Positions 23,029 through 34,060 of a stretch of DNA of 64,000 nucleotides are shown here, in pieces. Source of the DNA: Coenobita brevimanus (Eukaryota > Arthropoda > Malacostraca > Decapoda > Coenobitidae); NCBI GenBank assembly GCA_032717465.1, contig CM064712.1, forward strand, positions 21,804,217 through 21,868,216, read 5' to 3'. Below the pieces are notes generated by a model that made no database searches, was not told the origin of the DNA, and saw only the letters and a list, made by a program, of their open reading frames with translations. Position 1 is the first letter of the stretch, and each line of letters begins with the position of its first letter. The translations under genes were made by a program, and so were the position numbers.

Positions 23029-24048
23029 TACCAATTGCACACACTACTATTGCACACACCACCATTGCACACAGAACTATTGCACACAGCACCATTACTC
23101 ACAGCACTATTGCACACACCGCTATTGCACTCAGTACTATTGCACACGTCACTATTGCACACACTGCTATTGCACACAGCGCTATTGCACACACCACCAT
23201 TGCACACAGTACTATTGCACACAGCACTATTCCAAACACCACTATTGCACACAGCACTATTGCACACAGCACTATTGCACACAGCACCATTGCACACACC
23301 ATTATTGCACACACAATTATTGCAAACACTGCTATTGCACACACCACTATTGCACACACCACTATTGCACACAGCGCTATTGCACACACCACTATTGTAC
23401 ACACCACTATTGCAAACACCACTATTGCACACACCACTATTGCACACACTGCTATTGCAAACACCGCTATTGCACACACGACTATTGCACACAGTACTAT
23501 TGCACACACGACTATTGCACACACGACTATTGCACACACGACTATTGCACACATCACTATTGCACACAGTACTATTGCACACACCACTATTGCACACACT
23601 ACTATTGCACACTCCACTACTGCACATAGCACTATTGCACACATTACTATTGCACACATTACTATTGCACACAGCACTATTGCACACAGCACTATTGCAC
23701 ACAGCATTATTGCACACAGCACCATTGCACACACCACTATTGCAAATACTGCTATTGCACACACCCCTATTGCACACAGCACTATTGCACACACCACTAT
23801 TGCACACACCACTATTGCACACACCACTATTGCACACACCACTATTGCACACCACTATTGCACACACCACTATTGCACACACCACTATTGCACACACCAC
23901 TATTGCACACAGTACTATTGCACACACCACTATTGCACACCACTATTGCACACACCACTATTGCACACACCACTATTGCACACACCACTATTGCACACAC
24001 CACTATTGCACACACCACTATTGCACACCACTATTGCACACAGCAGGT
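23029..24048 (+). repeat. Minisatellite, 15-bp unit (TATTGCACACACCAC)
   Basis: Roughly 65-70 copies of a 15-bp unit with variation concentrated at the last bases (ACCAC, AGCAC, AGTAC, ACGAC, ATTAC). Because 15 is a multiple of three, all six frames stay open for long stretches; none is considered a gene. Near the 3' end (after about 23850) some units are 13 bp long. Confidence 0.97.
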
Positions 24049-24056
24049 GAGGAGTA

Positions 24057-24245
24057 GAGCAATGATGATAGTAGTAGTGATAGTGGTAGTGATAATAGTA
24101 GTAGTGTGGATAGTGGTAGTTATGATAGTGTGGAGAAGATGAGGAATGTAGTCATTATAGCGGTAGTAATAATAATACAGTAGTTGTGGTGATAGTGGTA
24201 GTGGTAATGATAATAGTGATAATAGTGGGGAATGTAGTGATGATA
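24057..24245 (+). repeat. Imperfect trinucleotide array (GATAGTGGTAGT type)
   Basis: Mixed GAT, AGT and GGT repeats including GAGGAATGTAGT. The same motif set resumes at 33490-34060 beyond the LINE nest, which suggests a single original array split by the insertion. Confidence 0.85.
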
Positions 24246-24253
24246 TTAATCAA

Positions 24254-26165
24254 TTAAGACAGGGCAAACATCGCAGGGAGCACAACCTCACTCACCCTCC
24301 GACTCCACCCACGCGGGTCCCTCTGTGCAACCGTCTGTGCGACTCTTCCTCCTCTGTGTATCTCTCGACAGGAGTGATCGACCTGCCCCAGCCATGAGTT
24401 TTGTGGCCTTCCCCTTGTCCTCCTGCACTCTGGGTTAACTCGTTCAGAGATCACCCTGTGAGCAAGAGCAGCTGCAGGGCCACATGCCCATATAACTGGA
24501 GTTGGCATTGACATATTATGTGGGTAATAGGCCTCGATTCAGTCTCATGGAGTAGTCGCTTGTTGCTCACCCTGGTTGTACCAGGAATATCCCATGATCC
24601 TGTGAAACACTTAGTACCAAAGGAGTCAATTCCCTGCTTCAGGTCACTGTTTAGTGTCCATGTCTCACAGCCATAAAGTAAGACAGGGAGCACCAGGACC
24701 CTGAATGTGTGAACTTTTGTCCTTCTACACAAATAGCAACAGCACCAAATACCCGAAATGAGTAAATCCATAACCCCGTGGGTCAGACCAATGCGAAAAG
24801 ATGTCTCACTGTCTGATCTACCTTTGTTTTGGACCACACTACCAAGATAAGTGAATCTTTCCAAGACTTCTCTATCCTCACCACATGCTTGAACAGACTG
24901 AACTGCTTCATCCAGCAAGCCACCAAATGCCTGGACCTTGGTCTTGGCCCAGAAGACCTTTAATACCAATGGCTTCGCATTCTCGTGAAATTCCTTGAGG
25001 CCACTCTGTAGTATCTTCAGTGACTCCACTAGGAAAACTGCACCATCAAAAAAGTCGAGGTCAGTAACCCTGAAATTGTCAATTGATACCTCACAGCGAC
25101 TTCAACTCACAGTCTGGTCCAGTACCCAATCCATACATATGTTGAAAAGTGTGGGGACAAGGACACATCCCTGTCTTACACCAGAACTTGCTGGGAAGAA
25201 GTCGTATGTTCCCCTTCCACACTTGGCAACACTCTCAGTGTTTGAGTACAAGCCAGCATTCAGTCAGATTATCCCTGCGGGGATCCCATGAAGTCGCAGG
25301 AGTTCCCATAGTACCTTCCGATTTACAGAGTCAAACACCTTCTTGAGATCCACATAGGCTGCTCGCAGACCTCGTTGTAAATCAAGACAGCACTCCACAA
25401 GCACTCAAAGAGCTAGGATATGGTCAACAGTAGATTTCTTGGGCGTGAATCCAGATTGCTCAAGCCTCTGAAACTTTAGCAGATGGTCCCAGATATGCAT
25501 CAGGAGAATGTGAGCAAGATCTTTACCTGGCACACTGAGCACTACAATATCCCGGTGGTTACTATAGTCATGCTGGTCTCCTTTTTCTTTCCAGATAGGG
25601 GTGACCAAACCTTTGTCCAGTCAGGAGGATTGGAATGAAATCAGTTGCTAAATGGCTTCCATGACTGCATGTAACACCTTCACCCCCAGCTTTGATCAAT
25701 TCTGCTGGGATGTCACAAGCACTTGCTGCTCTACCACATTTCAACATTGCCACTGCCTTCTTAATTTCATCTAGAGAAGGCACAGCTTCGTCAGTTGATG
25801 GGACAGCGTCAGTAGTTATACATCAGCCAACAGAAGCTCTCCACTGAGAGGTTTGGCCATGTATACCTACTCATAGTACTCAGCCCAATGAGCCCTATAC
25901 TCGTTTGCCCTTGACATGAGCCGTCCATCTGCTGTCTGAACAGAGTTAGTCAGAGAGGTGAGTCTGGAGTGGAGCTTCTTCAGGGCTCTGCAGGTGGATC
26001 GAAGGTCATTTGCATGAAAACAGGCTTCCACCTCTTAGCGATTTCCTTGACATACCTCTCCTTGGCCCTTATCAGTAAAACTTGTGCCTGCTGAAACAGA
26101 AGTCTGTGCTGTTCCTGATCCCCAGCCAGACTGGCAGCACAACTCCTCTCAGTTGTGGTCAGCAT
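24254..26165 (-). pseudogene. Reverse transcriptase region of the interrupted LINE
   Basis: Broken open segments on the minus strand carry RT motifs in the expected order: DEIKKAVAMLKCGRAASACD, MVTPIWKEKGDQHDYSNHRD, QSGFTPKKSTVDHILAL, a degraded VDLKKVFDSVNR, GVRQGCVLVPTLFN, VLERFTYLGSVVQNKG, VLPVLLYGCETWTLNSDLKQ and a C-terminal tail. At least four stops or shifts separate them. Upstream of the RT, 26165-25980 encodes the linker (AQVLLIRAKERYVKEIAKRW). Confidence 0.82.
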
Positions 26166-26245
26166 TTCCCATGAGATGAATCCCCTCCTTGATCTCAGGC
26201 AGTCTCCAGTACACTCATCAGCTGCTGCCAGGGTAGCACACTTAA

Positions 26246-27011
26246 CCCGCCCCGTCCCGGAGACATAAATTCACGTCCTCACATGATGTGCACTCATATC
26301 CCGGAGACGTAAATTAACGCGGCAACATTGCAAGGTCCCTAATTTTCACAATTTTCAATTTTTGCGAGTGATTTCGCGAGTGATTTTTGGCACGTATACA
26401 CGGGACACCTTCCTCTATTCCTCTACAAGATGCCAAGCAGGGACAATGTCTTACACCACATAACCTCTCCCCCCCCCTGCACGCCATTGTCTCGGCAATT
26501 CACCTGTTACCAGTGACCTGGCCAATAAAGACATTCAGGGCCAGAGTGATTCCCCAATCGATGACAATGTGGAGGACAAAGTTTACATAGCATTAGAGGA
26601 AGAAACGGTCAGAAATGATGATCAAGTAATGTGGGAAAAAAAGGTCATGAATGGTGATGAGTTAATGAGTTAAACAATGCTTATAATGCCTATATTACTG
26701 TCTGAAAACCAATATACACTTGTACTACATATAAATTCGTACCAAGTAAATAAATAAATACTGTTTATGAGTGGATAAAATAGTTACCCTCCCATAGAAC
26801 TCGTTTTCTTTGGTGCCAGCCTGTTAGAAAACCCAGTCAGGTAAGGAGGTACTCGTACCTGGGTCGAGTATTTTAAACCTCGGGTGAGCGATTTCTCTAT
26901 GAATTTTCAATGTTTCTCACCAAAAGCGAATATTTGAGCCTAAAAAAAAAAGGTCCAAAAATGTCGGGACTGGGGCATACCACTGCCCAGAAAACGTCGG
27001 GATGGGGCGGG
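26246..27011. mobile_element. piggyBac-like MITE, 766 bp
   Basis: TTAA flanks both ends (26242-26245, 27012-27015). The left end is CCCGCCCCGTCCCGGAGAC; the right end, reverse complemented, is CCCGCCCCATCCCGACG. The first 14 bases of the left end are identical to those of the complete piggyBac at 27488-31580. The interior is AT-rich and non-coding. It is best explained as a non-autonomous relative of that element, 473 bp away in the same host LINE. Confidence 0.88.
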
Positions 27012-27740
27012 TTAAAGGTATCCCATTGTTCAACAGGATGCTCAACAGAGCTGAACACTTCAAATCGATTTGAGACTGCCACTGCATACTCATATACACA
27101 CTCCTCATCATTGAGTTTCTCAAGATAGAACCTTTTTAGGTGGCATTTTGAGAATCTCTCAATTTTTTATTTGTAGCCTTAAAGTAGCAAAAACAAGTCT
27201 GTGATCAGTAGCAAAGAACTCTGCACTCCTGAAAACCCTGCAGTTCTGAAGGAACCTCCAGCAAGTACTAACAAGAATGTAATCAATCTCCTTAGCAGCC
27301 CCTTCGGTATTGGGAAAGCAAATCTAGTGGTGAAGATTTAGCTGCTGGAACCAGGATCCAGCTAATCTTAACTTATGGGCTTTGGCAACATCCAGAAGGT
27401 AAGTACTATTGGAGTTCCTGGTTTCTGGGCCATGGGGACCTATACAATCCCCGAAGCCCTCCCTGTCAGTGCCAGTAACTGCATTAACCCGCCCCGTCCC
27501 GACGACGTATGGGTACGTCACCACGATTTGCATTTGCCAGTCCCGGCGACGTACCAGTACGTCGTGCAATTGCAATGTGCATAATTTCGACAATTTTCAA
27601 ATTTCGCGCTTGATTTGCGGTACGTACCCTCGCCTGACCTTCCCCTACCTGCCACCAGGCGGGGACACTCGGCGACCCCGCGCGACCCGCGCTAGCCCGC
27701 CACTCGTCCACTCACCTGGTAGCCACGGTCCTGCTCAGAC

Positions 27741-30215
27741 ATGGCTAAGAGAGTCTCTCAGAGAGCGAAATTCAAGTCGCCCTGGACACCTTTAGGCAGC
27801 AGTGATTCCCCACTGGATGACGAGGAGATGGACAAAGATTATGTGCAGCCAGATGAGGAAGAAACCACCAGCAGTGACGAGGAAGTTCCGTCACCAAGGA
27901 AACGGCAGTACGTGACTTACCGTGCTGCTAGAGAGGGGCAGGAGGCAAAGAAGGCACGTGGTATGTCATATCCCTATCCCCAGCGTGCCTTGGAAGCCGA
28001 ATTCGAGGTCGAGGACGAGGACGAGGACGAGGACGGAGACGTGGGACGTGCTGCCACGTGGTATGGGCGGGAGGTGATTACGCATCGTGGCCCAGAGCGC
28101 ACACCACGTCGTCTAAGCAGGTATGGGCCAAGCATTCTGTTTGGGGTGGTAGGAAGTGAAGTGGAGGGAGTGGGGAGTGAAATGGACATTCCTGGGATTA
28201 GGGAAAGTGAGAGTGAGGTGGGTGAGTCATTGCTCTCCCTACGCAGTGTGAGGCGGCAGAGTGGATCACGTGGGCCAGTGCGGGTGCGTTTCCTTATCAG
28301 GTGGGGTTGTGGGGGTGGGGCATGGGGGGGAGGAACCACTCCAAAGCACGTCTTATGCTCCCCAATATCCCCTAACACGTGGTCGAGCAAGGTTGCGTGA
28401 GAGAGCACGTGGTGTGGTAATGGAGGGGGAAGGTGGGGAGGAACCACTCCCCAGCACGTCTTCTGCTCCCCAATATCAAACTATTTCATCCCCACAGCCC
28501 CCTAATGTTCCTCAAGGCCGTAAGGGTAAGGGAAAGGGAAAGGGTAAAGGCAGAGGAAGAGGAGTGACAGTGGGGAAGCCCTCCGTACTTCCTTCTCCCC
28601 AACCTCCCCAACCAGGATCTCCTCCCCACCCAGACGAAGGCGGTGATGGGGACGAGGGATTTGTGTCGTGGGATTGGGAGGATGGGAGTGATTTTTCTCC
28701 CTCATTCACCCCTTCACTGAGCAGGGGCGATCTGGCTGCATTGCACCAGGTATTCACTGTAATTCAAGCAGGTTGGATTTTTTCCACCTGTTTTTCAGTG
28801 AGGAGCCTTCGTTGATCAGATCGTGCTTCAAACAAACCTGTTTGCAAGCGGCCAGCGGCTAGAAAGTGAAAGATTGGGAAGAAGGAGTAGGCATTCAATG
28901 ATTTATGATTACCCTGTCTCCATTCCAGAAATGTTCTTATTTTTGCCCTTGTCCTTTTGATGGGTATAATAAGAAAAATAGAATTCCTGCTTACTGGACT
29001 AGGGACCCTGTTATGTTTACCCCATATTTGGTCAAGTGATGAGCCGTAATCGGTTTCAACAAATTCTAAGTCGCCTCCATTTTTATGATGCTAATGACCC
29101 TGCAAATACAAACAACACGGACAAAATGAGGCGAATTAGGCTGGTCTTTGATCACCTCAGGCAAACCTTTCGATCCTCATTCTATCCCTATAGAGATCTC
29201 GTCATAGACGAGAGTCTCGTGTTGTGGAGAGGCAATATTTCATTCAGACAGTATATACCCAGCAAAAGGCACCGTTTTGGGTTCAAGATCTTTGTTATGT
29301 GTGACTGTAGGACTGGATACGTGCAAGACATAGTCTTGTACACCGGTGCACAGACAGACATAATAGAAGATCGAAGTATAGGACTTTCTGGAGCAGTGGT
29401 AAAGACGATGATACAAGACTACCTTCATCGTGGTCACGTTCTCTACCTCGACAACTGGTACACTAGCCCTCTTCTCGCTCGTTATCTTCACAGACATGAA
29501 ACGGGAGTATGTGGAACTGTAAAGGTGAACCGGCGTCACATGGTCAAGGTAGGGCGGAAACTTGCAAGGAGTGAGGTTGTCTTCTTCAAAGCAAACAACA
29601 TCCTTGCAACAATGTGGAACCACAACAGAGAAGTAAGCCTCTTGTCCACGGTTCACCGCCCCTTGATGCACCGTACTGATTCTGTTGATTACCATAGCGA
29701 GAGCAGGCGTCGTGTTTGGAAACCTGAATGTGTCATGGACTATAATATAAACATGCGCCTCGTGGACCAGTCAGACTCCATGATATCGACGGTAGAGTGT
29801 GCCAGGACCACGATGAAGTGGTATAAGAAACTGTTCTTTCACTTGCTAGATATCACTGCTCTGAATTGCCACCACCTTCACGCCATGACCACAGGAGTTC
29901 AGGAAACCTTTGAAGGGTTTGTGAGGGAGCTCACACGAGAAATCTTTGCAAAATATGCGGTTGAAAGGCCCCAACAGCGCCCCCGCACTGCACCTATTAC
30001 CCACACTCCCCAGAGATTATCGGCCCTCCATTTCCCCACTCCTATCCCGCCCCAGCCCAACAGACCTAGGCCCCAGCGCAGGTGTCACGTGTGCAGTAAT
30101 TCCCAGAGTGCGACTCACGACACAGAGGAAGGACACCCGCTATGAGTGCGTGCAGTGTGACGTGGGTCTGTGTATTCACCCATGTTTTAGTGAATACCAC
30201 ACGTTGCTGCAATTT
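27741..30215 (+). pseudogene. piggyBac transposase, frame-shifted
   Basis: The N-terminal part (27741-28400) is acidic (DEEEMDKDY-like stretches, EVEDEDEDEDGD). It shifts frame near 28310 into a Lys/Gly-rich and Pro-rich segment, and again near 28800 before FVDQIVLQTNLFASGQRL. The core (29036-30145, 369 codons) holds the DDE_Tnp_1_7 motifs: VIDESLVLWRG (Asp58 of this segment), VLYLDNWYTS (Asp139) and MRLVDQSDSM (Asp244/Asp247). The C-terminal Cys-rich domain begins with RRCHVCSNSQ and, after a shift near 30115, continues as YECVQCDVGLCIHPCF to a stop at about 30216. The catalytic triad survives, but three or more shifts prevent a full protein. Confidence 0.9.
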
Positions 30216-30219
30216 TAGC

Positions 30220-31560
30220 ATGGTGTGATTGCGAAAGGACGCAGAAATTATGATGTAAATGCGACAGACAGACGCTCTGTGAAAAAATCAGTCATGTGGA
30301 TCGCCAAATATTAGTATAAAGTGCCTACGGGTAGAACATAAGTGCAAACATTGGGTGTAAGTATATAAATCTGCCCTAAGTTGAAACTTACATAGAGAGG
30401 GTTGTTTGATGCGATATTCTGTCGCTCAGTGCAATAAATACGGCCCCTTATTATATATTTTCTATTATGTGACATTCTTACTGGTATAATATAAGTTCAA
30501 ATTATTGTATATGATGATGTATTTCCTAAGTCAAATATTCATAGCGTGTCTATAAAGATAAGATTTCCTGACGCCTAGTCGAATGAATAAGGCACGTATT
30601 AGTCAAAATAAAAGTCAGCAAGTGATAAAGTGAATAATTAGTATATAAGTGTGTGCGTGAATTAGTATATAAGTGTGTGAGTATTATGTATGACGTAACA
30701 TTCCTTGCGAGGGTATTTTCAGGCGATATTCTCACGCTCACTTGAATAAATAATGGCAGTAAGTATGTACAGTGCATTGGAGGTGTAAACGTGTGTAATG
30801 TAAGTGGGAAAATATAATTGGAGTGAATAAATAAAGTAGATGATGAAACACGAGTGTTTGAGATCGTGGTTGCTACATGAATAGGCGCTAGCATATCGCT
30901 AAATGCCCTCGTAATGAATGAAAATAATTGAAAACCTTCACAGTGGTGGGGGAAAGGTTCTATGTAAATGGGAAAATAATTAGAAAGTGATAAAACAATT
31001 TGGTATGTTGAAATACGAGACATGGCGAGTGCGCTACTAAGCTGATGTGCGCTAAACTTATGCTGCATGTCATCAAAATGAATGAAAACATCTGAAATCA
31101 CTTACAAACAGTTGTAATTAGTAAACTGTCATTGAAACAGAAGTATACAAGTAGAAAAAATGATCGGTAGACTCATAACAGAAAATTAGCAGATAGCATG
31201 ATACGACTCGGACCTAACTCGCTATGCTCGCGCGATGGTACAATGCTTATTTTTCCTATATATGTGTCTGAAATCCATTATATTGTTACTGTTATTGTTT
31301 ATTAGTACAAATTCAATAAATGTAGAGGTGTTGTGTGTTGTTTGTCCCATTACTCCTTACCATAGAAAACGTTTACGCATATCCAGCCCATTACAGAATA
31401 CGATACCTGTGGGGGGAAACCGCACCTGTATAGACCACTTATAGACTGCAGAGACAACTTTCTTCAAGATTTTCCATAGTTTCTCGACCTAAGCGGAAGT
31501 TTCATAAGAAAAAAAATTTTTCCAAAAAGGCTCGGGACTGGGGGATGTCATAGGTGCGGA
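30220..31560. other. AT-rich 3' interior of the piggyBac element
   Basis: No coding sequence was recognised between the transposase and the right terminal repeat. Near-repeats such as TTAGTATATAAGTGTGTG occur at 30635-30680. Confidence 0.5.
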
Positions 31561-32833
31561 AAGGCTCGGGACGTGACGGGTTAAACCCATCCAGGACCAG
31601 GAGTGTATCCCGTGCAGGCACTATTCCACAACAGAGTCAAGTTTGGTATAGATCTTCAAGATCACTCGTCTTAGTTGGAGCGTACACTGCAATAACAGAG
31701 ATGAAGCCCAAGTAGTGCTTCAGCCTCACCAGCATTATATGCTCATCAATCGGAGTAACCCTGTTGACACAAGAGACAAAGTGAGCTGCAGCTGTCACAG
31801 CAACACCCCTAAGACGGGTACCATCGTCACAGCCAGACCAGCAGTATGTGTAACCATCACTACTGATCTCACCATGCCCGGGTTGCCTCACTTCAGAGAA
31901 TGCAGCTATGCCAACCCCCAATTGCCCCAACTCCCATGACAACGAAGGCAGTCAATCATCCTCTGACAGGCTTAGAACGTTCCAAGCCCCCACCTGCAGT
32001 GCCTTCGAAAGGTTAAACCCACGCTTGCGCATCCTTTGCACCACCATGACATGAATCAAAATGAGGGTCTGGGCTATGGGGTTCCCCCTCCCATCATTCG
32101 GTCACTGGGGTCCAGTAGGCCTCACCCAGCAACCATGCACTGAGGGAGGACCTCCAGGCAAAACTGGGTCAGGGTTAGGCAACATGCACAGACCCCTGTC
32201 ACTCTTCCTTCTCTTATTTCGCGTGGGGTTGTTCTTTACAGGAAGGGGACACAAACTCCACCCCAACTTCCCAATTCAGGAAAGGGCTCACCAGTAGCCT
32301 ATGGACAGGGGCGTGGAATCCCTGACTGGCTATCCAAGTTTAACCTCAGAGTTTTCCTTCTCTCAGGTGGATTGCCAACCAAGGCTGAGCTCCACCTACC
32401 CTCCTAGATGGTCATTGGCATAAATTGCTCATCCGCCCTTTGACAGGTCTTGCTTTTCATCCTGCAGGGTGTCTAGTCACCCTCTTCACTGGCCTAGACC
32501 AGTGGGGATGCGATTTAGGCCCGATTCACACGACCCATTTTGGTTCCGACAGGCAGTCCGGCGGCTAGGCACCATCGAGATTTCTCACATGCATTCTAAT
32601 GTGACTGTTCACATAACCCGTCAAGCTGATGGCGGTAGCCATCTGTCAGCCGACCGACACGTCACGGATATCTTCTCGAGAAATCCTGGCCGGCTAGCTG
32701 GCGACCTGACTCTGGCCTGACGGGTTCGTGATGGCTCATGTGAACAAGGACACGTAACATACCCGTCCATTCCAGGACTCGCTGTTACCGCCTTGTCCAT
32801 GTAGATAACACATACAGTTCATTGTTTGGTATC

Positions 32834-32964
32834 ATGGAAGACATGCTGATCGAACGTATGCGTTCTTATGAAGAGTTATTTGATATGACTAACAAGAAGT
32901 ACAGTAATAATCTGCATGAGGATGAGATATTGAAAGCGATTGGCGAGAAACTAAAACAAACCAG
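32834..32964 (+). pseudogene. First exon of a MADF-like Harbinger accessory protein
   Basis: An ATG opens a 43-codon exon beginning MEDMLIERMRSYEELFD and continuing NLHEDEILKAIGEKL, followed by a good donor CAG/GTGAGT at 32964/32965. The pattern of a short helix ending in E/D-LFD and a second helix resembles the MADF domain of the DNA-binding partner protein of PIF/Harbinger elements. The following exons are absent from this shortened element, so it is a remnant. Confidence 0.6.
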
Positions 32965-32996
32965 GTGAGTGTGTCAATAGTTTATTATACATGAAA

Positions 32997-33287
32997 TTAT
33001 AAGTCACAATCTTTGCAGGTAAAATTCACTGTTTTTCTTGCCTTAATACAGGAAATGCTATACCACTCCCAAGGTAGTGCTCCAGCAGGACTGCTGAAAA
33101 ATTTTACACCATCATCTGCCAGTTCTTTATACAGGGTCCAGAATTCTCCCTCAAACCTTCTCTTTTTCAGTGACTGATGTACCCATAACCTTTTCCTCTT
33201 TCCACGAACTTTTTCTTCCTTCTCTTCTTCTAACAGTAGAGCAATTGCTGCCAAAATCCTTAGAGACCGACTGGCCATGATCCTCAT
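32997..33287 (-). pseudogene. N-terminal remnant of a Harbinger transposase
   Basis: The minus-strand frame reads MRIMASRSLRILAAIALLLE, then KRLWVHQSLKKRRFEGEF and LYKELADDGVKFF. The block WVH...RR...GEF...L..EL is the segment preceding the DDE domain in PIF/Harbinger nucleases. After VKFF the similarity ends and the frame runs to a stop; no DDE residues are present. It converges with the MADF-like exon. Confidence 0.65.
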
Positions 33288-33489
33288 ACAACAGTGAGCA
33301 CACACTGAATGACGATGCTGGACGGACCGGGAACGCGTCATGTGAATACCCAACATTGTGACGGCGTCAAGCCGGCGGCCTGCCTGTCGGAGCCAAAACG
33401 GGTCGTGTGAATCGGGCCTTATTTGCCGACGATCCGACCATGAAACAGGTAGCACTGGATTACATGGTACCAGTAGCAGAACAGTGTCT

Positions 33490-34060
33490 GACCTGACTAT
33501 AGTGATGACAGTGGTGGTGATAACAGTAGTAGTGGTGACAGTGGGAGTGATAATAGTGAGGGAAGATGAGGAATGTAGTGATGATAGTGGGAGTGATAAT
33601 AGTAGTAGTGGTGATAATGGTAGTGATGATAGTGAGGCGATGATGAGGTACGTAGTGATGAGAGTGGTAGTGATAAAAGTAGTAATGGTAATAATGGTAG
33701 CGAAGACAGTGAGGGATGATAAGGAATGTAGTGATGATAGTGGTAGTGAGAACAGTAGTACTGGTAGTGGTGATAGTGGTAGTGATGATAGTGAAGGGAT
33801 GATGAGGAATGTAGTGATGATAGTGGTAGTGAGAACAGTACTACTGGTAGTGGTGACAGTGGTAGTGATGATAGTGAGGGGATGATGAGGAATGTAGTGA
33901 TGATAGTGGTAGTGATAATAGTAGTACCAGTAGCGGTTATAGTGGTAGTGATGATAGTGGGTGGAAGAGTGATGACAGTGGAAGCGATAACAGTAGAAGT
34001 GGTGATAGTGGTAGGAATTATAGCGGCCGTGATGATAGTGGTGGTATGATATATTTTTAG
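33490..34060 (+). repeat. Imperfect trinucleotide array (GTGATGATAGTG type)
   Basis: A long mixture of GTG, ATG, ATA and AGT triplets with a higher-order unit marked by GAGGAATGTAGTGATGATAG, repeating every 60-110 bp. Long open frames on both strands follow from the three-base period. Confidence 0.93.

Larger units (their letters stand above)
27488..31580 (+). mobile_element. piggyBac DNA transposon, 4.1 kb, degenerate
   Basis: TTAA lies at 27484-27487 and 31581-31584. The left end is CCCGCCCCGTCCCGACGACG; the right end, reverse complemented, is CCCGTCACGTCCCGAGCC. A subterminal palindrome CGACGTACCAGTACGTCG lies at 27547-27564. The interior has one plus-strand transposase reading region (27741 to about 30215) followed by 1.3 kb of AT-rich DNA without recognised genes. 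Removal of the element plus one TTAA restores the host endonuclease frame. Confidence 0.93.
32518..33418. mobile_element. PIF/Harbinger element, internally deleted, 901 bp
   Basis: Terminal inverted repeats of about 45 bp: the left end starts GGCCCGATTCACACGACCC and continues through CCGACAGGCAG; the right end is its near-perfect reverse complement ending at 33418. The 3-bp target TTA is duplicated (32515-32517 and 33419-33421). Inside are the start of a MADF/Myb-like gene on the plus strand and the N-terminus of a transposase on the minus strand, the two-gene content typical of PIF/Harbinger. The catalytic core is missing. Confidence 0.9.
24246..33485 (-). mobile_element. APE-type LINE interrupted by three DNA transposons
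   Basis: LINE pieces, 5' to 3' on the minus strand: 33485-33422 (5' leader), 32514-31585 (leader and endonuclease start, LGQLGVGIAAFSEVRQPGHG), 27483-27016 (endonuclease end, EIDYILVSTCWRFLQNCRVF) and 26241-24246 (RT: SACDIPAELIKAGGEGV, QSGFTPKKSTVDHILAL, VRQGCVLVPTLFN, LLYGCETWTL). Sum about 3.5 kb. Joining across the first TTAA pair reads FNAVTGTDREGFGDCIGPHG, the endonuclease core. Joining across the second reads EQWDTFKCATLAAADEC. Several stops show the LINE was decaying. Clade not assigned. Confidence 0.85.

Noticed and set aside
23029..24048. Possible CRISPR-like repeat array
   Set aside because: The units are directly tandem without spacers and too short; the DNA is eukaryotic.
22923..24142. 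Long open frames (up to 376 codons) on both strands in the 15-bp minisatellite
   Set aside because: The 15-bp period keeps every frame open; the products are pure repeats with no start context or splice sites.
27974..28757. Minus-strand Pro/Ser-rich frames opposite the piggyBac N-terminus
   Set aside because: They overlap the transposase coding region and only reflect its biased composition.
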